Below, piece by piece: positions 1-7,853 of a stretch of DNA of 24,588 nucleotides. The stretch is from DASXSB01 sp036506275 (GTDB taxonomy: Bacteria > Methylomirabilota > Methylomirabilia > Rokubacteriales > CSP1-6), in NCBI GenBank assembly GCA_036506275.1, contig DASXSB010000123.1:1-24588 (forward strand). Reading direction: 5' to 3'. The notes below the pieces were generated by a model that worked only from the letters and a program-made list of their open reading frames with translations, was not told the DNA's origin and did not search any database. The position numbers and the translations under genes are program-made. Numbering within the stretch: the first letter of the stretch is position 1; the number at the start of each line of letters is the position of its first letter.

Positions 1-5
1 GCCTG

Positions 6-677
6 CTACGACAGCCACTTCTTGAAGTCGGTGACGAACTGGGTCACCGCCTCGTCCGTCTTCGGATGCTGCGTCATCTGCCGGAAGAACTTGGGGGGGA
101 CGGTGACGATGTCGGCGCCGGCCTGGATCGCCTCGTTGATGTCCATGATGTGGCGGATGCTGCCCACGATGATCTCGCTGGGCTGGTTCCACTCCCTGAA
201 CGTCTGTCGCACCTGACGCACCACCGTGGCCGCGTCGTAGCCGATGTCCCGGATGCGGCCGTAGAACAGGCTCACGAAGTTGGCGCCCGCCCGCGCCGCC
301 ATGATCGCCTGGTTGTAGGACATGCAGCACGTGCAGTTGACCTTGATGTCGCGACGGCGCAGCTCGCGGATGACGGCCAGCTCGTCCCACCCGATGGGAA
401 CTTTCACGTTGAGGTTCCGGTAGCTCCCGAAGTGCTGCACGAACTCCTCCGCCTGCGCGATCATCTCCTCCGGCTTCGTGGAGAAGACCTCCACGCTGAG
501 CGGGATGTCGTATCCGTACTTCTCGACGAGGCCGATGATCCGCTTGATGTGCTCGCGGAAATCGCCCTTCTCCTCCTTGGAGAGGATGGACGGGTTGGTG
601 GTGATGCCGGCCGCGAACCCGCGCTGGAGCGCTTCCTCGATCTCGACGAGATTGGCGGAATCGACGAAGATTTTCAT
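6..677 (-). CDS. Transaldolase / fructose-6-phosphate aldolase-like (TalC/FSA family)
   Basis: A 223-residue single-domain TIM-barrel aldolase of the small TalC/FSA class, at full family length. The N-terminus has the FVDSAN signature with Asp6; TTNPS follows at 26-30, and the Schiff-base lysine is Lys92 in the NVKVP strand. A VSLFYGRIRDIG segment matches the family phosphate/active-site loop, and the C-terminal HPKTDEAVTQF matches the family's HPLTD motif. Family members transfer or cleave a dihydroxyacetone unit, linking C3, C4, C6 and C7 sugar phosphates in the cytosol. The ATG overlaps the stop of the upstream E1-beta gene by one base (TGATG), so it is the last visible gene of the large minus-strand operon. 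In this context it may supply or consume a ketose phosphate such as sedoheptulose 7-phosphate for glycan synthesis; that role is inferred. Aldolase versus transaldolase activity cannot be decided from sequence alone. Confidence 0.9.
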   Translation of the reverse strand: MKIFVDSANLVEIEEALQRGFAAGITTNPSILSKEEKGDFREHIKRIIGLVEKYGYDIPLSVEVFSTKPEEMIAQAEEFVQHFGSYRNLNVKVPIGWDELAVIRELRRRDIKVNCTCCMSYNQAIMAARAGANFVSLFYGRIRDIGYDAATVVRQVRQTFREWNQPSEIIVGSIRHIMDINEAIQAGADIVTVPPKFFRQMTQHPKTDEAVTQFVTDFKKWLS

Positions 678-1696
678 CAGAAGGGTCCCTCGAAGTGCTT
701 GATGGTGCTCTTCACGAAGTCGTCCTTCTGCTTCTCGCAGACCTGGACGGCCGCCATCTCGATCTCGCGGGCACCCGGGTAGAACTGCGCCTCGATGGCC
801 TGGCTGCTGGGGACGGCGCTGTCCGGCCACGTGATCCGCACCGGCCGCGCCTTGAGGGCGTCGAACGCTTCTTCCGCCACCCGCGCGATGACCTCGCCCG
901 CGATGCCGCAGGGCGCCCAGTCGGAGTCGGCCACCACGAGCCGGCCCGTCTTCGCCACCGACGTGAGAATGGTGTCGCTGTCGAGCGGGCGCAGCGTGCG
1001 GAGGTCGATGACCTCCGCCGAGATCCCGGCGTTCTGGAGCGCCTGCGCCGCCTTCAGCGACTCCGAGACCATGGGACCGGCGGCGACGAGCGTCACGTCT
1101 CCGCCGCGCCGCACCACCGCCGCCCGCCCGATGGGCGTGCTGAAGTATTCCGTGGGCACGTCCGCCTCGTCCTCGTGCAGCCATCGGTGCTCGATGTAGA
1201 CGACGGGATCGTTGTCCTCGATGGCCGCGATGAGCAGGCCCTTGGCATCACGGGGATTCGACGGCACCACGGCCTTCAGCCCGGGAACGTGGGAGAAGAG
1301 GGCGTGATGGCTCTGCGTGTGCTGGGGGCCATTGCCCCACCCGCGCCCGACCACCGCTCGCACCACCATCGGCACGTGCTGCTGGCGCCCGAACATCGCC
1401 CGCCACTTGGCGGCGTGATTCACGAGCTGGTCCATCGTGAGCAGGACGAAATCGATGCGGTGATGGATGAGCACGGGCCGCATCCCGAGGGAGGCCGCGC
1501 CCACGCACATGCCGGTGAGCGCGTTCTCGGACAGGGGCCCTTCCACCACACGGTCGGGGCCGAATTTTTCGAGGGCGCCCGTCAGCGTGCCCCACACCGC
1601 GCGGGGATCGATGATCCCGACCCCGATGAGGAAGACGGTGGGATCGCTCTCGAGCGCCTGCAGCGTCGCGTCGCGAACCGCCTCTCTGAATTTCAT
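677..1696 (-). CDS. Thiamine-diphosphate-dependent E1 component, beta subunit
   Basis: A 339-residue protein with the full layout of 2-oxoacid dehydrogenase E1-beta subunits. It has a pyrimidine-binding domain beginning REAVRDATLQALESDP, the acidic GPLSE motif whose Glu57 should contact the thiamine aminopyrimidine ring, the GPQHTQSHHALF loop, and a C-terminal transketolase-like domain (TLVAAGPMV, IDLRTLRPLD). With the alpha subunit directly upstream (ATGA overlap, 1693-1696) it should form an alpha2beta2 carboligase/decarboxylase. No lipoyl acyltransferase (E2) or dihydrolipoyl dehydrogenase (E3) gene is present, and the neighbours are nucleotide-sugar enzymes. A role in two-carbon or acyl transfer to a sugar is therefore more likely than central pyruvate oxidation; this is inference. 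The start is the ATG giving MKFREAV, which fits the family N-terminus. Confidence 0.92.
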   Translation of the reverse strand: MKFREAVRDATLQALESDPTVFLIGVGIIDPRAVWGTLTGALEKFGPDRVVEGPLSENALTGMCVGAASLGMRPVLIHHRIDFVLLTMDQLVNHAAKWRAMFGRQQHVPMVVRAVVGRGWGNGPQHTQSHHALFSHVPGLKAVVPSNPRDAKGLLIAAIEDNDPVVYIEHRWLHEDEADVPTEYFSTPIGRAAVVRRGGDVTLVAAGPMVSESLKAAQALQNAGISAEVIDLRTLRPLDSDTILTSVAKTGRLVVADSDWAPCGIAGEVIARVAEEAFDALKARPVRITWPDSAVPSSQAIEAQFYPGAREIEMAAVQVCEKQKDDFVKSTIKHFEGPF

Positions 1697-2652
1697 CGAG
1701 CCGCTCCTTCGGCGAAGAGGGAGGTCGGGAACGGCGCCGACCGCGCGTACGCGAAGGCGCGGTCGATGCGCGCGCCGATCTCGGCCTCCATGCGCTGGAT
1801 CTCCGCCTCGCTGACGAGGTGGCGGCCCTGCTCGAGGGGCCCTTTCGCCTTCCACGCCCGCACCTCGTCCAGAGTACGGTACCCCAGCTCGTGGTCCTCG
1901 TTAATCCCGCAGTGCTCGAAGATGCGGTACGTCTGGAACTCGAGCAGGGTCGGCCCCGCCCCCGCGCGGGCGCGCGCCACCGCCTTCGCCGCCTCCGAGT
2001 GGACGGCGACGACGTCGTTGCCGTCGGCGAGGACGCCGGGAAGGCCGAAGCGCTCGGCGTGGGGATGGATCTCCGGCCGGCCCTGGCGATCACGGATGTG
2101 GGTGTTGGTGGCGTACAGGTTGTTCTCGCACACGAAGATGACGGGGAGCTTCCGGAGCGACGAGAAGTTCAGGGTCTCGTGGAACACGCCTTCCTCGATG
2201 GCGCCGTCCCCGAAGCTCACCACCGCCACCGAATCGCGGCCGCGAATGCGGAAGCTGAGGGCGGCTCCCGCCGCGTGGGAGATCGTGCCCCCCACGATGG
2301 CGGACGTGCCCATCACGCCGGCGGCGAGATCGATCAGGTGCATGGACCCGCCCCAGCCGCCGCTGCAGCCGGTCTCCTTGCCGAACAGCTCGGCCATCAT
2401 GGCGTCGAGATCGCCGCCCTTGGCCAGGTACCAGCCGTGGGAACGGTAGTACGGAAAGACGACGTCGTCCTTGCGAAGGACGGCGCACACGCCGGCCGCC
2501 ACCGCCTCGTGACCCATGTAGAGGTGCGGCGGCGAGCGCATCTCGCGCAGGTGGTACTCGCTCTGGATACGCTCCTCGGCGCGGCGCACGAGCAGCATGT
2601 CGAAGTAGAGCTTCCGCTTGAGGTCGGGGCTGAGGGCGTTGCGGCGAGTCAT
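1693..2652 (-). CDS. Thiamine-diphosphate-dependent E1 component, alpha subunit
   Basis: A 319-residue E1-alpha subunit of the pyruvate/acetoin/branched-chain 2-oxoacid dehydrogenase type. It shows GHEAVAAG near 47-54, YYRSHG at 68-73, GGSMH at 101-105, and the cofactor motif starting GDG at 148-150 and ending at Asn177-Asn178, which binds the thiamine diphosphate magnesium and diphosphate. Length is slightly below mitochondrial E1-alpha and normal for bacterial acetoin-type subunits. It partners with the beta subunit downstream and overlaps both neighbours by 4-nt ATGA junctions. The two-subunit enzyme is orphaned from E2/E3 and sits in a sugar operon. Alternatives are a true acetoin-type dehydrogenase with its partners elsewhere, or a transketolase-like or branched-sugar-forming carboligase. 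The family call is secure; the substrate is unknown. Confidence 0.92.
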   Translation of the reverse strand: MTRRNALSPDLKRKLYFDMLLVRRAEERIQSEYHLREMRSPPHLYMGHEAVAAGVCAVLRKDDVVFPYYRSHGWYLAKGGDLDAMMAELFGKETGCSGGWGGSMHLIDLAAGVMGTSAIVGGTISHAAGAALSFRIRGRDSVAVVSFGDGAIEEGVFHETLNFSSLRKLPVIFVCENNLYATNTHIRDRQGRPEIHPHAERFGLPGVLADGNDVVAVHSEAAKAVARARAGAGPTLLEFQTYRIFEHCGINEDHELGYRTLDEVRAWKAKGPLEQGRHLVSEAEIQRMEAEIGARIDRAFAYARSAPFPTSLFAEGAAR

Positions 2653-3755
2653 CGGCGGTAGAACCTCCGGATGCGGTCGATCATGTAATCGACCTCGGCG
2701 TCGGTGAGGAACTGGTGTCCGGGCAGGGTCACGATATCGGCGGCCTGGGCCTCGGCGACGGGAAAATCCCCCGGGCCGTACTTGAGGTCGCGCGCGGCCT
2801 CTTGAAGGTGGAGTGGGATCGGATAGTGGACCTTTGCCTCCACGCCCTCCCCCGCCAGGTATCGGAGAAGGTCGGGGCGGCGCTGCACACGGACCATGTA
2901 GAGCTGATATGCGTTACGCCGGTTGGCGGGCCGCGGCGGCACCGTGATCTCCGGCACGTCGCGGAGCCCGGCGTCGATGCGCCGGGCGATCTCGATGCGC
3001 CGGTCCACCCACGGGTTGACCTTGTCCAGGATGTGGTTGGCGACCACCGCCTGCACCGTCTGCAACCGCTGGTTCACGCCCCAGATCGCGATCTCGTCCC
3101 GGTTCACCATCCCGTGATTGCGGTAGAGGCGGAGCCACTCCGCCGCCTTGTCGTCGTTGGTGACGACGGCGCCGCCGTCGCCCCACACGTGAAGCGGTTT
3201 CAGCGGATGCATGCTGAAGCCGGCCGTGTGGCCGAACGCGCCCGCCGGCACGCCGTCGAACGCGGCGCCCACGGCGGGACAGGCGTCCTCCACCACGAAC
3301 AGACGGTGCGCGCGCGCGAGGGCCATGATGGCCGGCATGTCGGGCGGCAGTCCACCCCAGTACACGGGGAGAATCGCCTTCGTGCGCGGCGTCACCACCG
3401 CCTCGATCTTGCCGGCGTCCATCGCGTACTGGTCGTCGACGTCGACGAAGACCGGCCGCGCCCCCACCGCCACGATGGCGCCCACGGTGGCGTAGAACGT
3501 GTTGACCTGGGTGATGACCTCGTCGCCGTCGCCGACTCCGAGGGCCTTGAGGGCGAGAATCAGCGCGTCGGTGCCGGTGTTGGTGCCGACCACGTGACGC
3601 ACGCCGATCATCGCGGAGAGCCGCCGCTCGAACTCGAGGACGGGGGGGCCGATCGTGAACTCGCCCGTCTGCACGAGCGCGCGCAGCTTGTCGAGGATCG
3701 CCTCCGTCTCCGCGGCCGCGAACTGGCGATCCAGGTAGTTGTAGGGAACTTTCAT
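2649..3755 (-). CDS. DegT/DnrJ/EryC1/StrS aminotransferase (first of tandem pair by position)
   Basis: A 368-residue PLP-dependent sugar aminotransferase of normal family length. Visible features are the TNTGTDALILAL cofactor-binding segment, the VVEDAC aspartate (Asp157) that contacts the pyridine nitrogen, and the internal-aldimine lysine Lys186 in SMHPLKPLH. The C-terminal KVHYPIPLHLQEA resembles the family's substrate loop. Such enzymes transfer an amino group from glutamate to a keto group (often C3 or C4) of a nucleotide-activated keto-sugar in the cytosol. It overlaps both neighbours by ATGA. It is clearly related along its whole length to the adjacent DegT gene, sharing the unusual NRDEI..W..N.RL and EAKVHYP/DAKVHYP blocks, so the pair probably arose by tandem duplication. 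Its NQRLQTVQAV differs from the usual NSRLDTLQAA, which suggests a different substrate. Confidence 0.93.
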   Translation of the reverse strand: MKVPYNYLDRQFAAAETEAILDKLRALVQTGEFTIGPPVLEFERRLSAMIGVRHVVGTNTGTDALILALKALGVGDGDEVITQVNTFYATVGAIVAVGARPVFVDVDDQYAMDAGKIEAVVTPRTKAILPVYWGGLPPDMPAIMALARAHRLFVVEDACPAVGAAFDGVPAGAFGHTAGFSMHPLKPLHVWGDGGAVVTNDDKAAEWLRLYRNHGMVNRDEIAIWGVNQRLQTVQAVVANHILDKVNPWVDRRIEIARRIDAGLRDVPEITVPPRPANRRNAYQLYMVRVQRRPDLLRYLAGEGVEAKVHYPIPLHLQEAARDLKYGPGDFPVAEAQAADIVTLPGHQFLTDAEVDYMIDRIRRFYRR

Positions 3756-4861
3756 GGGCGGTAGAAGGAGCGCACGCCGTCGATCACGGCCGCGCGCTGC
3801 TCGGCGGTCATCTCCGCGTAGAGGGGCAGGCTCACGATCCGGTCCACCAGCCACCGCGTGACCGGGAACTCGTCCATGGAGACGTGGAGGTCGCGCGCCG
3901 CCTCCTGCATCGGGATGGCGAGCGGATAGTGGACCTTCGCGTCCACCCCGCGCGACTTGAGGTGCTCCAGCAGCTCCGGACGCCGCTCGGCCTGGATCAT
4001 GAACGTCTGATAGGTGTGCAGCGACCCCGGCGTCTCGCGCGGCACCCCCACCACGCCGCGGAGGGCGGCGCCGTACTCGGCGGCGATGGCGCGCCGCTCC
4101 GCGATCCAGGCGTCCAGGTGATCGAGCATGACGTTGAGGATGGCCGCCTGCAGGGTGTCGAGCCGCGAGTTGGTCGACCAGAATTCGATCTCGTCGCGGT
4201 TGCGCAGGCCGTGGTTGCGCGCCTTCAGGAGCCAGCGGTAGAGCCGCTCGTCGCTGGTGGTCACGACACCGGCGTCGCCGACGCCGTGGAGGTTCTTGAG
4301 GGGATGCAGGCTGAAGCACCCCGCGTAGCCCATGCTCCCCGTGCGGCGGCCGTTGTAGGTGGTGCCGACCGACTGCGCGGCGTCCTCGACGACCGGGATG
4401 CCGTGCCGCTCCGCCACCTTCAAGATCGGCTCCATGTCGGCGGGAGCGCCCGTGAGGTGAACGGGCACGATCGCTTTCGTCCGCCGCGTGATGGCGGCCT
4501 CGAGGCGCGCGGGGTCCATGTTCATGTCCTCGCGCCGCACGTCGACGAAGCGAGGGGTGGCGCCGAGGAGCGCCGAGGAGGACGCCGACGCCGCGAACGA
4601 GTTGGGGGCGGTGATGACCTCGTCGCCGGGCCCGACACCGAGCGAGCGCAGGGTCAGGATCAGCGCCGACGTCCCGTCGGCGACGCCGACCGCGTACCGC
4701 GTGCCGCAATACGCGGCGAAGCGCGTCTCGAACTCGGCGACGTCGGGGCCGAGGACGTACATCCCGCTATCGATCACCCGCTCGATGGCCGTCATGAGCT
4801 CGTGCTTGACGCGGCGAGCGCGGAGACCCAGCGCTACGTAGGGAACCGTGATCTGCGTCAT
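3752..4861 (-). CDS. DegT/DnrJ/EryC1/StrS aminotransferase (second of tandem pair)
   Basis: A 369-residue PLP sugar aminotransferase. ADGTSALILTL forms the phosphate-cup region, VVEDAAQ contains Asp160, and SLHPLKNLH carries the PLP lysine Lys189. The TNSRLDTLQAA block is the canonical family motif, so this copy is closer to the family norm than its neighbour. It likely aminates a keto-sugar nucleotide. The start is the ATG after a GAGGAG Shine-Dalgarno site in the 25-nt gap behind the zinc-finger methyltransferase. It is coupled by ATGA to the second aminotransferase. Two aminotransferases in one operon suggest either a diamino sugar or two different aminated sugars; which of these applies cannot be told from sequence. 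Confidence 0.93.
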   Translation of the reverse strand: MTQITVPYVALGLRARRVKHELMTAIERVIDSGMYVLGPDVAEFETRFAAYCGTRYAVGVADGTSALILTLRSLGVGPGDEVITAPNSFAASASSSALLGATPRFVDVRREDMNMDPARLEAAITRRTKAIVPVHLTGAPADMEPILKVAERHGIPVVEDAAQSVGTTYNGRRTGSMGYAGCFSLHPLKNLHGVGDAGVVTTSDERLYRWLLKARNHGLRNRDEIEFWSTNSRLDTLQAAILNVMLDHLDAWIAERRAIAAEYGAALRGVVGVPRETPGSLHTYQTFMIQAERRPELLEHLKSRGVDAKVHYPLAIPMQEAARDLHVSMDEFPVTRWLVDRIVSLPLYAEMTAEQRAAVIDGVRSFYRP

Positions 4862-4886
4862 CGTCTCCTCGCTGCGGGCGTCCGGC

Positions 4887-5759
4887 TCACGCCATCCGCC
4901 AGTGGTACATGCAAAGGTGGAACGGGTAGAGCACGCGCGGGATCTTGAGCCACTGCACGGCGAACGCCGGCGGAAACGTCGTGAGGGCGGGGATCCGGAA
5001 CGCGCGGTACGCGAGAGTCGTGCCCGGCGGCAGTTCCTCCCCCGCCAGGCGCGTCAATGCCTGCCGTCCCCAGAAGTACATGTCGAAGGAGCTGCCGAGG
5101 GCGCGCCGGACCGCGTTCCAGGCCAGCGTCTGCACGTTCCAGACGGGCACCCACGGCGCCACCTCGAACACGACGAGATCGCCGGTCGGCTTGAGGACGC
5201 GGCCGAACTCGCGGAAGGCGGCACGCACCAGACGCTCGTTGTCGGCGGTGGTCTTGCCCACGAAGTGGTGGAGCGAGTAGAAGCACACGATGGCGTCGAC
5301 GCTGGCGCTCGGGAGCGGGAGCGCGGTCGCCGAGCCGTGCACGCGCACGTCGACGTCGGCGTTGTGGCGCAGCGATTCGTACGACATGTCGAGCCCGACG
5401 AGGACGGTTCCCGGCCCGCGCTCGTAGCCGATGCGGGGACCGCACCCGACGTCGAGCAGCACGCCCGTCCGCGGCAGCCGCTCGTGAAGGGCGGCGATCT
5501 GCTGCTCGTAGAACGTCCGTCGCGGGCCGGGCTGGTCGGAGCCGTGGATCATCACGGGAAACGTGCTGTCGAAGAACGACGGCCCCGACCGTTCCGGGAG
5601 CGCGGTCACGATGCCGTTGGCGACGGCGGCCCGGAACCCGCACCCGTCCGCCGTGCAGCGAAGCCCGTCCCCGTCGCGCCGGAGGCCGCCGTGACAGCGC
5701 GGGCACGCCAGCAGCTTGTCGAGGGAGACGTCGCGGGCGCCTATTCCGTGATCGTCCAA
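4887..5759 (-). CDS. SAM-dependent methyltransferase with N-terminal zinc-finger (Trm112-like) domain
   Basis: A 290-residue protein. Residues 19-41 hold a four-cysteine knuckle (Cys19, Cys22, Cys35, Cys40) resembling the Trm112/RlmA-type zinc ribbon, followed by the class I methyltransferase motif I LLDVGCGPRIG at 101-111, an acidic GLDMS strand end, and a motif IV-like VDAIVCFYSLHHF. It is a type-11 methyltransferase. The operon suggests a sugar hydroxyl or amine as acceptor, but that is inferred. The start is TTG at 5757-5759: an in-frame stop lies just upstream at 5766-5768, no ATG or GTG occurs before the first cysteine, and a GGTGAG site lies 5 nt upstream. This start overlaps the previous gene by 19 nt. 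The C-terminal ~80 residues (WGRQALTRL onward) have no motif I recognise. Confidence 0.85.
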   Translation of the reverse strand: MDDHGIGARDVSLDKLLACPRCHGGLRRDGDGLRCTADGCGFRAAVANGIVTALPERSGPSFFDSTFPVMIHGSDQPGPRRTFYEQQIAALHERLPRTGVLLDVGCGPRIGYERGPGTVLVGLDMSYESLRHNADVDVRVHGSATALPLPSASVDAIVCFYSLHHFVGKTTADNERLVRAAFREFGRVLKPTGDLVVFEVAPWVPVWNVQTLAWNAVRRALGSSFDMYFWGRQALTRLAGEELPPGTTLAYRAFRIPALTTFPPAFAVQWLKIPRVLYPFHLCMYHWRMA

Positions 5760-6385
5760 AAGTACTCACCGGTGTAGCCGGCCTTCGCGAACACGCGGCG
5801 CCAGCCATCGGGATCGAAGTGGGTGACGGCGGTGAGCTGCCAGCGCTCGAAATTCTCCCGCTCCTGCTCGTTCCGGTACGAATCGACCTGGACGTACTTC
5901 CCGCGCCGGGACACGCGTTCCATCTCCCGGAGAGCGGCCTCGCAGCGCGGCAGGGACAGGTTGTGCACGGTGTTGATGGACACCACGAGATCGAAGGCCT
6001 GGTCGCGGTAGGGAACGACGTCGGCGGTGCCCACCGCCAGGAACGGCTTCACGTCCTCCATCGCGTGGGCGAGCGCGTACGGCGAGATGTCGAGCCCGGC
6101 CACCCGGAGCCCGGGCACGACGCTCCGGAGATCGTGGAGGAGGAATCCCTTCGCGCAGCCGATGTCGAGGACCCGATCGCCCGCGCGCAGGCCGTAGTGA
6201 TCGCGCATGCGCTCGGCGATGGCGACCCAGCGCCCGTCGTAGCGATAGCCGCCGTAGCCCTGGCCGCGCTCGCCGTCGAAATACTCTCGACCGAACCGCT
6301 TGGCGATCTCGCGCTGGCTCGGCACCGCCGCCGCGCGGGCCGCGATGTTGCGCGTGGCCTTCGGATAGCGGTCGAGCAGGTTCAC
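5741..6385 (-). CDS. SAM-dependent methyltransferase (class I)
   Basis: A 214-residue class I methyltransferase. Motif I is VLDIGCAKG at 72-80, followed by GLDIS (acidic end of strand 2) and FDLVVSINTVHNL (motif IV region). The N-terminal part with GYGGYRYDGRW resembles methyltransferases often found in surface-polysaccharide clusters, though I cannot name a characterised member. The GTG start (6383-6385) forms a GTGA overlap with the stop of the upstream SDR gene; longer in-frame extensions upstream are antisense-like and were rejected. It probably methylates an intermediate or the finished sugar made by this operon, possibly at a different position from the zinc-finger methyltransferase encoded next. 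Confidence 0.87.
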   Translation of the reverse strand: MNLLDRYPKATRNIAARAAAVPSQREIAKRFGREYFDGERGQGYGGYRYDGRWVAIAERMRDHYGLRAGDRVLDIGCAKGFLLHDLRSVVPGLRVAGLDISPYALAHAMEDVKPFLAVGTADVVPYRDQAFDLVVSINTVHNLSLPRCEAALREMERVSRRGKYVQVDSYRNEQERENFERWQLTAVTHFDPDGWRRVFAKAGYTGEYFWTITE

Positions 6386-7257
6386 TTCGGGCACGGGATC
6401 GCTCCGAACGATTCGAGGGTGGCGCGCAGGCCCTCCGTGAACGGCGTGAAGCGGAACGCGGGCACGGCCCCGGACAGCCGCGCGACGTCGTAGCGGCGGT
6501 GGGTGATGGGGCCCTTGCGCGGCGCGGAGTTCACGGTGATCTCGTAGGGCGCGAGGCCGCGGATGGCGTCCACGACGGCGGCGAAGGAACGGCTGTGCCC
6601 GGTGGCCACGTTGAAGACACCGGTGGCGCCACGGTCCATCAGGGCCACGATCAGGCCCGCCACGTCGTCGACGTAGATGTGATCGCGCTCTTCCTCGCCG
6701 GCGCCGAAGACGCGAACGCTGCGGTCCTTCGCCAGCGAGCGCGCGAACGCGTTCGGTCCGTATGCGCCGTGCGGATCGCCGGGACCGTAGACGCCGGCCA
6801 CGCGCAGGGTGAGGAGCGCGCCGCCGTGGCCGGCCCCCGCCCACTCCATCATCTTCTCGCCCGCGTATTTCGCGAGCGCGTAGTAACCGCCGGGCGCCGT
6901 CGGCGTCGCTTCCGTGACCGGATTGTACTCGAAGCCGTAGACGGCATCGGAGCTGACGTAGACGCAGGCGCCGATCGGATGCGACTGGAGGAACGTCCCC
7001 ACGTTGGCGACCATGGCCAGGTTGGCCATGAACGTCGTCGCGTTCTGGCCCTTGTCCGGCGTGAGCGCGGACGCGAACACGAGCGCGGTGTCCGGTCCCG
7101 CCACCGGCGCGAGGACGGCGAGCGCCTCCGGCCGCGTGAGGTCCAGCGTCTTCGACGAATGCGCGATCACGTCGGCGCCCGCCGCCGCCAGCCGCGCGCA
7201 GAGCGCGCGGCCGATGTGACCGGTGGCGCCGAGGACGACCACGCGCGACGGCTTCAC
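6382..7257 (-). CDS. NAD(P)-dependent SDR reductase/epimerase (RmlD-like)
   Basis: A 291-residue extended short-chain dehydrogenase. The Rossmann motif is GATGHIG at 10-16, the active-site serine region is SSDAVYG at 102-108, and the catalytic pair is Tyr126/Lys130. The relatively short N-terminal half and the SSDAVYG motif recall dTDP-4-dehydrorhamnose reductases, so a role in reducing a 4-keto-sugar nucleotide is plausible; epimerase activity is the alternative. It starts at GTG 7257 in a GTGA overlap with the SIS gene and ends in a GTGA overlap with the methyltransferase. It would act after a 4,6-dehydratase, which this operon also encodes. Confidence 0.88.
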   Translation of the reverse strand: MKPSRVVVLGATGHIGRALCARLAAAGADVIAHSSKTLDLTRPEALAVLAPVAGPDTALVFASALTPDKGQNATTFMANLAMVANVGTFLQSHPIGACVYVSSDAVYGFEYNPVTEATPTAPGGYYALAKYAGEKMMEWAGAGHGGALLTLRVAGVYGPGDPHGAYGPNAFARSLAKDRSVRVFGAGEEERDHIYVDDVAGLIVALMDRGATGVFNVATGHSRSFAAVVDAIRGLAPYEITVNSAPRKGPITHRRYDVARLSGAVPAFRFTPFTEGLRATLESFGAIPCPK

Positions 7258-7853
7258 CGGCCGAGGCTCTCCCACTTCGCGGGCGCCGCCTGGAGCCGGG
7301 GATGGGAGACGAGCAGGTGCCAGATCACGGCCTGAAAGGCCTCCGTGTGCGGGGTGATGGTGGCGGGATTCACGGTGGGGACGATCACGCACGCGTCCGC
7401 CATCTTGGCCGTGAAGCCGCCCGTGCGTCCCACGATCCCGCACACGCGCGCCCCCACCGTCTTGGCGTGCTCGATGGCGCGCACGAGGTTGGCGCTCACG
7501 TTGCGCTCGGCGTCGCCGCCGCCCACGGAGAGGACGAAGATGCAGTCGCGCTCGCCGAGCCGGCTCGCCTTGAGCCAGTTCGCGAAGGAGCTCTCCCAGC
7601 CGTCGTCGTTGATGCGCGCGGTCAGCTCGGACACGTTGTCGGTGGGCGCGTACGCCTCCATGCCGACGATCTTCCGGAAGTCGTTCACGGCGTGCGACGC
7701 GTTGCCCGCGCTCCCGCCCACCCCGAGCACGAAGAGGCGCCCGCCGTTCGCGCGCACGTCGACGAGGAGGTCGATCACGCGGCACACCGAGTCGCGGTCG
7801 ATCCCCTCCGCCACCTGCAAGACCTCGTCGAAGTACTGCTTCACGAACTCCAT
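7254..7853 (-). CDS. SIS-domain phosphosugar isomerase, GmhA-like
   Basis: A 199-residue SIS-domain protein of GmhA length. The phosphate-binding loop is GVGGSAGNASH at 44-54, with His54 aligned to the GmhA metal/active-site histidine. Asp58 sits where E. coli GmhA has the catalytic Glu65. LSVGGGDAERNVSANLVRAI is the second SIS phosphate loop, and the C-terminal helix holds Gln174 and His179, comparable to the GmhA Gln/His metal ligands. GmhA converts sedoheptulose 7-phosphate to D-glycero-D-manno-heptose 7-phosphate. Adjacent GmhB-like and HldE-like genes support a heptose-type pathway. The diverged loop (NASHAVNDF in place of a DAMHFAEEL-type sequence) could mean a different ketose substrate. 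It overlaps the HAD gene by 13 nt. Confidence 0.85.
   Translation of the reverse strand: MEFVKQYFDEVLQVAEGIDRDSVCRVIDLLVDVRANGGRLFVLGVGGSAGNASHAVNDFRKIVGMEAYAPTDNVSELTARINDDGWESSFANWLKASRLGERDCIFVLSVGGGDAERNVSANLVRAIEHAKTVGARVCGIVGRTGGFTAKMADACVIVPTVNPATITPHTEAFQAVIWHLLVSHPRLQAAPAKWESLGR

Noticed and set aside
695..2449. 584-codon open frame on the plus strand over the E1 genes
   Set aside because: Antisense to two well-conserved enzymes; composition is Arg/His/Asp-rich with no motifs, as expected of GC-rich shadow frames.
677..2652. A complete pyruvate dehydrogenase operon
   Set aside because: Only E1 alpha and beta are present; no lipoyl-domain E2 or flavoprotein E3 can be found in the window.
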